Assembly: GCF_030272615.1 (NCBI RefSeq)
Contig: NC_081409.1
Location: forward strand, 526,182,975 to 526,246,974
Direction of reading: 5' to 3'
Length of the DNA stretch: 64,000 nucleotides
Source of the DNA: Cryptomeria japonica
Taxonomy: Eukaryota; Streptophyta; Pinopsida; Cupressales; Cupressaceae
Under the pieces are notes generated by a model that did no database searches, was not told the origin of the DNA, and worked only from the letters and a program-made list of their open reading frames with translations. Numbering within the stretch: position 1 is the stretch's first letter; each line of letters starts with the position of its first letter. Positions 59,256 to 64,000 of this stretch are shown here, in pieces. The translations under genes and the position numbers were made by a program.

Positions 59256-59966
59256 CATTGGCTTCCTTAGTACTTCCTTCAAATAATAGACTACTAAATG
59301 CCTTAGTCTTCTCAAGGAATTCAATAATCTACTTGTCCTCTTTAATACTTACCAATGATTGACACTATTAGGTACACTCGACCTATACACCACTTCATTG
59401 TTATACACTTTATCCATAAAGTCAAGGTGTGCTAGGAGAAGAGATGTTGACACAACCAAAGAATCAGCCCTACTATTTTGATCCCTAGGCACTGCTTCAA
59501 TTACAAAAGCCTCAAAATATTTTAGGCAATGCTAGACCCTATTTCTATAATGCCTAAATCTTCCATTCTTAGTAGTGTATATATTATTCACTTGTTTAAC
59601 TACAAGTTTTGTGTCTCCTCTAACCTTCAATTGTTTGATTCCCTTTTCTTTAGTGGTTGCCAATCCCAAAAGAAAAGCTTCATATTCTGCAATATTAATT
59701 GTATTGTAAAAGTCCAGTTTGAAGCCTGAAGGAAAACTGTATCCATTTGGGGAAATGAAGACCATACCAACTCTGGATCTAGAGGAGGGACAACTTCCAT
59801 CAAATTCTAATGTCCACGGCTCATCACACAGTAAGGGATTGACCATTTTAGTGTCTTTTGGGGTTGTAGAAGTAAACATATATGTACCAGGACCAACCTC
59901 CACATATAATATTTATGACCTCAGGTCTCTTGATTTTAGCACAGTGAATTTTGCCTTGGGTTTAGG
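59256..59966 (-). pseudogene. E8 extra RNase H upstream of RT
   Basis: The minus frame 59903-59532 reads CDEPWTLEFDGSCPSSRSRV, NTINIAEYEAFLLGLATTKE and KGIKQLKVRGDTKLVVKQVN. These are the D (LEFDGS), E (AEYEA) and D (VRGDTKLV) landmarks of the plant-type/archaeal-type RNase H known in Tat-lineage Gypsy elements. It continues with YFEAFVIEAVPRDQNSRADS toward 59256 and, across E1, into the pol linker at 49019. It therefore lies on the N-terminal side of RT, while the standard RNase H lies after RT. Stops are present near 59520. The left edge of E9 (59967) cuts it on the other side. Confidence 0.8.
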
Positions 59967-61428
59967 TGTTAATATTAGAGGATCTTATTAATAATGAGAG
60001 GGGGGTGAATTAGTATTAACAACAATTTCAAACTTAAAACATGAACTTTGAAAACTTCACCAAATAAATCATAAACTAGTAATAAACTCTTTACCATTAC
60101 CGATAATAACTGATAACCAACTGTTAAACCGGTTTATCAGAACTGCTCATTAAGTGTTCATCATCATGCATATACTTGAAAGTAAAACATAACAATGCAT
60201 AAAAATATTCACCATATGAACACCATATTTTTCACGTGGAAACCCAAATAGGGAAAAACCACGGTGGGAATTAGTACCCACAAAAATTGTGCACTCTTTC
60301 AGAATGTGCCTTGTTAGGAGCCTAGCCTGGTTAGAAGCTTACAAAGATACCCTGTTAGGAGTCACCTGATTAAGGTATTTAGATGATGAGCCCTGTTAGG
60401 AGCTTTGACCTGTTAGGATCAACCTTGCAAGAGGATTTAACACTCAGATGTTGAGCTACCTAGTTAAGGGATTTACAATGTAAGGCCTATTAGGACCTAC
60501 CCAGTTAAGGGATTTTGTTGTTGTAACTGTTAGGATAAAAATAGTGAATGATTTGGGTATAGAACTTAACTTCTTGCTTGATCAAATCCAATTCTTGCTC
60601 CAAATCTACTACACGCTGGCAGATCTCATAGTCTAGTTAAGCTTCACAATCTTCTCAAAACCACTGACACAACAAACATCGACTGCACCGACATAAATAA
60701 ACTTTGCAACTTAGTCAGTTATGAAACTCTAAGACTTACAACATAGGTCATCATAGATCTTTACAACTCATTATAGATCATCAAATGGATCATATCAATC
60801 AATTACAAATCAATTACAATTGTTGAATGATCACCGCATCTCGATCTGATACAAAGTCAAACCCTTAGAACACTCTTCTAAGCGCTTCACTATTTCCCAA
60901 GAAATTCCATCTTCAAACATGCCAAAAAATCATTCAAACACTTCACATGGTTTGTTCCATGTCACCTCCAATATTTGAACTTACCGCCAAATCAAAAATC
61001 ATTACCGGTCCTTAAACCCTAGCAAAAATACAACAAAAATAAAAAAAATGATGTCCGATAACCAAAACATGATGCGGTTCCAGTCAGATACATATTACAA
61101 TGATACAAACTCACATTCCAAACCACAACACTTCAATCATCACCAATTGCCAGATCTAATCAAAACATTTCCTCGTTTATCGATTAAGGTCCTAATTCCC
61201 AGTTCACTATCTTCAATACCAATAAGGCATTTTTGATAGACCAAAAAGACTTAGATGACAAAATACAACACAATAAACATCAGTTTCCATCAATGACAAC
61301 ACAAATAACTTATCAAATTCATCCAATCACGCAATCTCAATCTCTTCATCAAAATGTCATCACAAACAGTCCTTTATCGGTTTAGTCATCATTCTTCATC
61401 TGCATCAGTTATGCTAATCATTCCAACA
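59967..61428 (-). repeat. E9 3' LTR
   Basis: On the minus strand it starts TGTTGGAATGATTAGC (61428) after the polypurine tract AAAAGGAGGAGA and ends near ..AATATTAACA (59967). It shares the Copia-type LTR end (a run of g next to tgaattag, 59996-60015) with E7. About ten copies of a CCTGTTAGGAGC-like word occur at 60309-60535. Edges are inferred from the polypurine tract and the TGTT..AACA ends. Confidence 0.65.
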
Positions 61429-61794
61429 TTCTCCTCCTTTTGCATTGATGGCAACACCAACATAAACATCAACTAAAATCATGTTGCTCAGTTCTGAAAC
61501 TTCTCTATTGTAGTTCAGTCTTCTGTCGGTGCTTCTCTTCTCTTCTTCATTTCTTCTCCCTCTTTTTGTTACACATCTCCTCCTTAGGCTAATATATTTC
61601 TTCTCCCCTTTGACAACAATTGCAAAGGTGCATATGCATTTCCAGTCATCAAATCTGTTGTTGCTATCTTCAACATCTCTACAAAATCTCATCTAAGTTG
61701 CCCCCCTATAGAGTAGCCACCATTTCATAAATCCATAGTGAGAAATATTCATTAAGCTCACATGATTGATTCATCTCATGCATCTTAGTTCTTC
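61429..61794 (-). other. E9 3' untranslated region
   Basis: There is no gene. On the minus strand three purine boxes occur (near 61608, 61580 and 61435), the last next to the LTR, similar to the repeated tracts in E7. Confidence 0.55.
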
Positions 61795-62390
61795 TTATGT
61801 AGGGGTCTGACCCCTAATTTACCTATGAGGTACTCAAAGGTAGTCTTCGGCAATGGTTTTGTGAAAATGTCTGCTAGCTACTCTTTGCTTGTCACATACT
61901 CCATTCTGACTTGTCTTTCCTGTACTCTCTCCCTTAGAAAGTGATATTTCAATTCTATGTGTTTAGTTGTTGCATGTAATACAATATTTTTTGAAATATT
62001 AACTCCACTAGTATTGTCACAATTAATAGTTACTGGTTCAGACATATCAAGTTTAAAACCTTCTAACACATGTCTCATCCAGATTGTCTGCATTGCAATT
62101 CATTGATGCTGCAACATAATCTGCCTTTGTTGTTGACTGTGATACACATGTTTTCTTTTTACTTGTCTAAGAAACCAATCTACCTCCAAGAAGAAAATCT
62201 CCACCGGTAGTTCTTTTTTGGTCATCAACATTGCCTGCCCAATTTGCATCAGTAAACACTTCCAAAGAAAAATCATTTTTATAAGGATACCATAGGCCAT
62301 AATCTATTGTGCCTTTCAAGTACCGAAATATCCTTTTCACAGCTACCAAGTGAGTCTCCTTGGGATCCTTCTGAAATCTAGCAACCAAAC
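61795..62390 (-). pseudogene. E9 pol end: RT tail and RNase H
   Basis: The minus frames give VARFQKDPKETHLVAVKRIF and RYLKGTIDYGLWYPYKN, then FTDANWAGNVDDQKRTTGG (RNase H Asp), MQTIWMRHVLEGFKLDMSEP, INCDNTSGVNISKN and HATTKHIELKYHFLRERVQE. A TAG at 61878-61880 stands where E7 has Gln in KEQIADIFTKPL, and the reading continues LADIFTKPLPKTTFEYL. Frame changes near 62100-62170 also break it. Confidence 0.85.
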
Positions 62391-63220
62391 TGTCGTGCCC
62401 AAACTTTTGGGCAAAAACGGAACAACAATTTTTTTTTTTTAAACCACATAACTCATAACATAGTCTACATTAAAAGAGGTCAATAGAGTTTTGTCTTAAC
62501 TAAGATGTGTAGAGAGTTGTTCTCTAAAGTTGGATTGAATTAACTAAATCAAATAAGCGGTGTTAATTAATGGAGATTAACTATTCTCAAGGGGGTTGTC
62601 GCATTTTAATTAGTTAGATTAATTTTCTTAGAATAAGCTACCGTTAAATAAAGTCGTGGATTATTTCAATACCTAAATCGCTTTGAATTCATTTCTGACT
62701 GAACAATGATAAGGAATTCTCAATTTTTAAATTGATTGATTGATTGCACGCCAATTTCATTATTTAAATCTAACCGTCATAGGCTCAAATTTCACAAGGT
62801 CATTAGTCAAATAAATTTTAATATTTCCCTAACCTTTTTATTTTGGCGATTTAATTCATCTGGCCAATGCCGGTCTCAAAGGCTTATGATTCATAAAATT
62901 AATTTACAATTTCCCCTTTTAAATTTTCTCCATTTACAATATAACCTAACGTCCACAATTAAATCGAGGATAATCTATTGACTAATTAAATAAATTAATT
63001 TGATTAAGTGTATAATGTATCCAACTACATTAAATCTTCATTTTAAACCCCTTTGAAATAACTATATTAAAATTTTAATTCTCTAAGGAATATAAGCATA
63101 TAATAATTCAATTATTTAAATAACCCTAAATATTAGTTAAAATATTAAAACTCAATTCAAATTTCCCATATCTAATTCAAAATTCTTTTAAATAAAGAAA
63201 TCCCTTATTCATAAAATGCT
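62391..63220. other. AT-rich left part of E10
   Basis: No gene. Poly-T at 62431-62442 and many attaa words. Compatible with a U3 region. Confidence 0.4.
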
Positions 63221-63385
63221 AACCCTAACCCAAAATTGGGTTAGGGTTGCATTCCTATTTATTACTCACTTTTGTTTTAATTTCTCCTCTTCTATTTAAT
63301 TTAAATTATACCCTAACCTGAAATGGGTTAGGGTTTGTTGCACCAAAATATTCTTTTATTTTACCCTACCCGAATGGGTTAGGGT
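63221..63385. repeat. Three CCCTAACC/GGGTTAGGG inverted repeats
   Basis: 63221-63248 is a perfect palindrome-like unit (aaccctaaccc, aaaatt, gggttagggtt). Shorter forms follow at 63311-63336 and 63361-63385. Each pairs an accctaacc arm with a gggttagggt arm around a 4-6 base loop. Confidence 0.8.
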
Positions 63386-63520
63386 TTGTTTTTCTTTTAT
63401 TTTTGTGGTTTGTGTGTGTGACTGTGCAGGTACGGGGTCGGGTTAGGGCACGACGACCATGGACGGTGGAGGGGTTTCGAAGGCTACAGGTGGAGGTGGT
63501 GGCACGGTCTCCCCTGGATG

Positions 63521-63763
63521 CCACTGTGCGTACACACAGTGGCGGCAACACCACCCACTATGTGCACACACAGTGGTGGACGGTATTACCGCAACCCACT
63601 GTGTATACACATAGTGGCGAGGTGCCGTCCACTGTGTGTAGCACAGTGGCGGCTGCGACCGCTCCACTGTGTCTACACACCATGTGGTGCCTCCTGCATC
63701 GCCCCACTACATGTAAACACAGTGGCTCGGCAGTGAGTCATCCACTGTGTTAACACACAGTGG
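63521..63763. repeat. Array of seven CCACTGTG/CACAGTGG palindromes
   Basis: Units at 63521-63542, 63555-63576, 63596-63617, 63629-63649, 63664-63687, 63704-63725 and 63742-63763. Each is about 22 bases and nearly self-complementary, with a variable central 4-6 bases. Spacers of 11-20 bases differ in sequence but are GC-rich (often starting cggc or ctcgg). The average period is about 37 bases. Confidence 0.9.
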
Positions 63764-63835
63764 CTCGGTCGGTACCCCCGATTTTCCCTCTTCTTTTTTT
63801 TTCCAGTTTTTTTTTTATATGATTTTTTTTTTAAA

Positions 63836-63945
63836 TATATAAGTATATAAATATATATATATGTATATATATATATTTATATTTATATGTATATATATAT
63901 ATGTATATACAACCATGACCAGAATATATATATATATATATATAT
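63836..63945. repeat. AT-rich microsatellite
   Basis: Runs of (ta)n broken by gta and tta, in two blocks around 63841-63906 and 63924-63944. Confidence 0.9.
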
Positions 63946-64000
63946 CAACCTAATAGGGTTAGGAAGCTTATTTTGAATAATTTTAACACATAAGCATGCA

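Larger units (their letters stand above)
59967..62390 (-). mobile_element. E9: truncated Ty1/Copia element
   Basis: On the minus strand it has the end of pol (RT tail and RNase H), a 3' untranslated region with polypurine boxes, and a 3' LTR. The 5' side is cut at 62390 where E10 begins. It sits directly against the E8 RNase H reading, so it probably inserted into E8. Confidence 0.75.
62391..64000 (+). mobile_element. E10: start of a further LTR-type element (partial)
   Basis: It starts TGTCGTGCCCAAACTTTTGG exactly where the E9 RT reading stops, as an LTR edge would. It continues with AT-rich DNA, three GGGTTAGGG-type inverted repeats and a GC-rich palindrome array, then AT microsatellite. 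There is no coding motif before the window end, so family and strand are not proven. Confidence 0.4.

Noticed and set aside
63221-63248. Interstitial telomere repeat
   Set aside because: Only two TTAGGG-like words per arm, in inverted orientation and not the plant TTTAGGG tandem array.
63403-63753. Open frames on both strands (116 and 74 codons) in the palindrome array
   Set aside because: They are produced by the repeated CCACTGTG/CACAGTGG units, which read open in several frames; no protein motif.
63521-63763. CRISPR-like array
   Set aside because: Repeats are short palindromes with 11-20 base irregular spacers in plant nuclear DNA; no cas genes. It is not a CRISPR array.

Overview
The window is plant nuclear DNA made almost entirely of nested LTR retrotransposons in different states of decay. 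I see no host gene, rRNA, tRNA or CRISPR array. The AT-rich base composition, the nesting depth and the mix of Ty3/Gypsy (chromovirus and Tat-like) and Ty1/Copia families suggest a large, repeat-rich plant genome. A gymnosperm is my best guess, from the style of the Gypsy pol proteins (inference only).

For reference I label the elements E0 to E11. E0 (1-5503, +, cut by the window start) and E1 (49025-59250, +, complete with target-site duplication ggtat) are relatives that carry a long proline/serine-rich ORF of unknown function and no recognisable gag or pol. E3 (5504-10852, -) is a gag plus protease Gypsy element. It is cut on the left by E0 and sits in a decayed Copia RT fragment, E11 (10853-about 11890, -). 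E2 (25222-33454, -, TSD catgt) has one long ORF with a retropepsin and a G-patch but no RT, RNase H or integrase. E4 (15088-21359, -, TSD ctttt) is a decayed chromovirus. E7 (24720-39988, +) is a Copia element whose 5' LTR is split by E2. E9 (59967-62390, -) is a truncated Copia element. E10 (62391 to the window end) looks like the start of another LTR element.

The scaffold that holds most of these insertions is E8, an old minus-strand Gypsy element. When the insertions are skipped its domains read in order: extra RNase H (59966-59532), linker, RT (about 48830-48014), RNase H (47932-47360), integrase (47300-46913, then 40400-39989, then 24714-24325), then a long ORF of unknown function downstream of pol ('ORF X', 23561-21365, then 15082-14041). 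E1, E5, E7 and E4 each interrupt this coding track, and the reading resumes across each one. E5 (40406-46907, +) lies inside the E8 integrase and carries a stand-alone relative of ORF X. Its leader holds a degenerate array of GATC/TTCGCGAAATGG units.

Three themes stand out. First, E1, E2 and E3 have different coding content but share a primer-binding site matching the 3' end of plant tRNA-Trp, with the same 3-nt spacer. This suggests a family of partial or non-autonomous elements using a common machinery. Second, many of the LTRs, leaders and 3' untranslated regions carry short tandem or palindromic arrays. The clearest is seven CCACTGTG/CACAGTGG palindromes at 63521-63763. Third, a family of unknown ORFs (ORF X and the E5 ORF) travels both attached to a pol and alone. 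All coordinates without an exact ORF or a matched repeat edge are approximate, since no alignment could be run.
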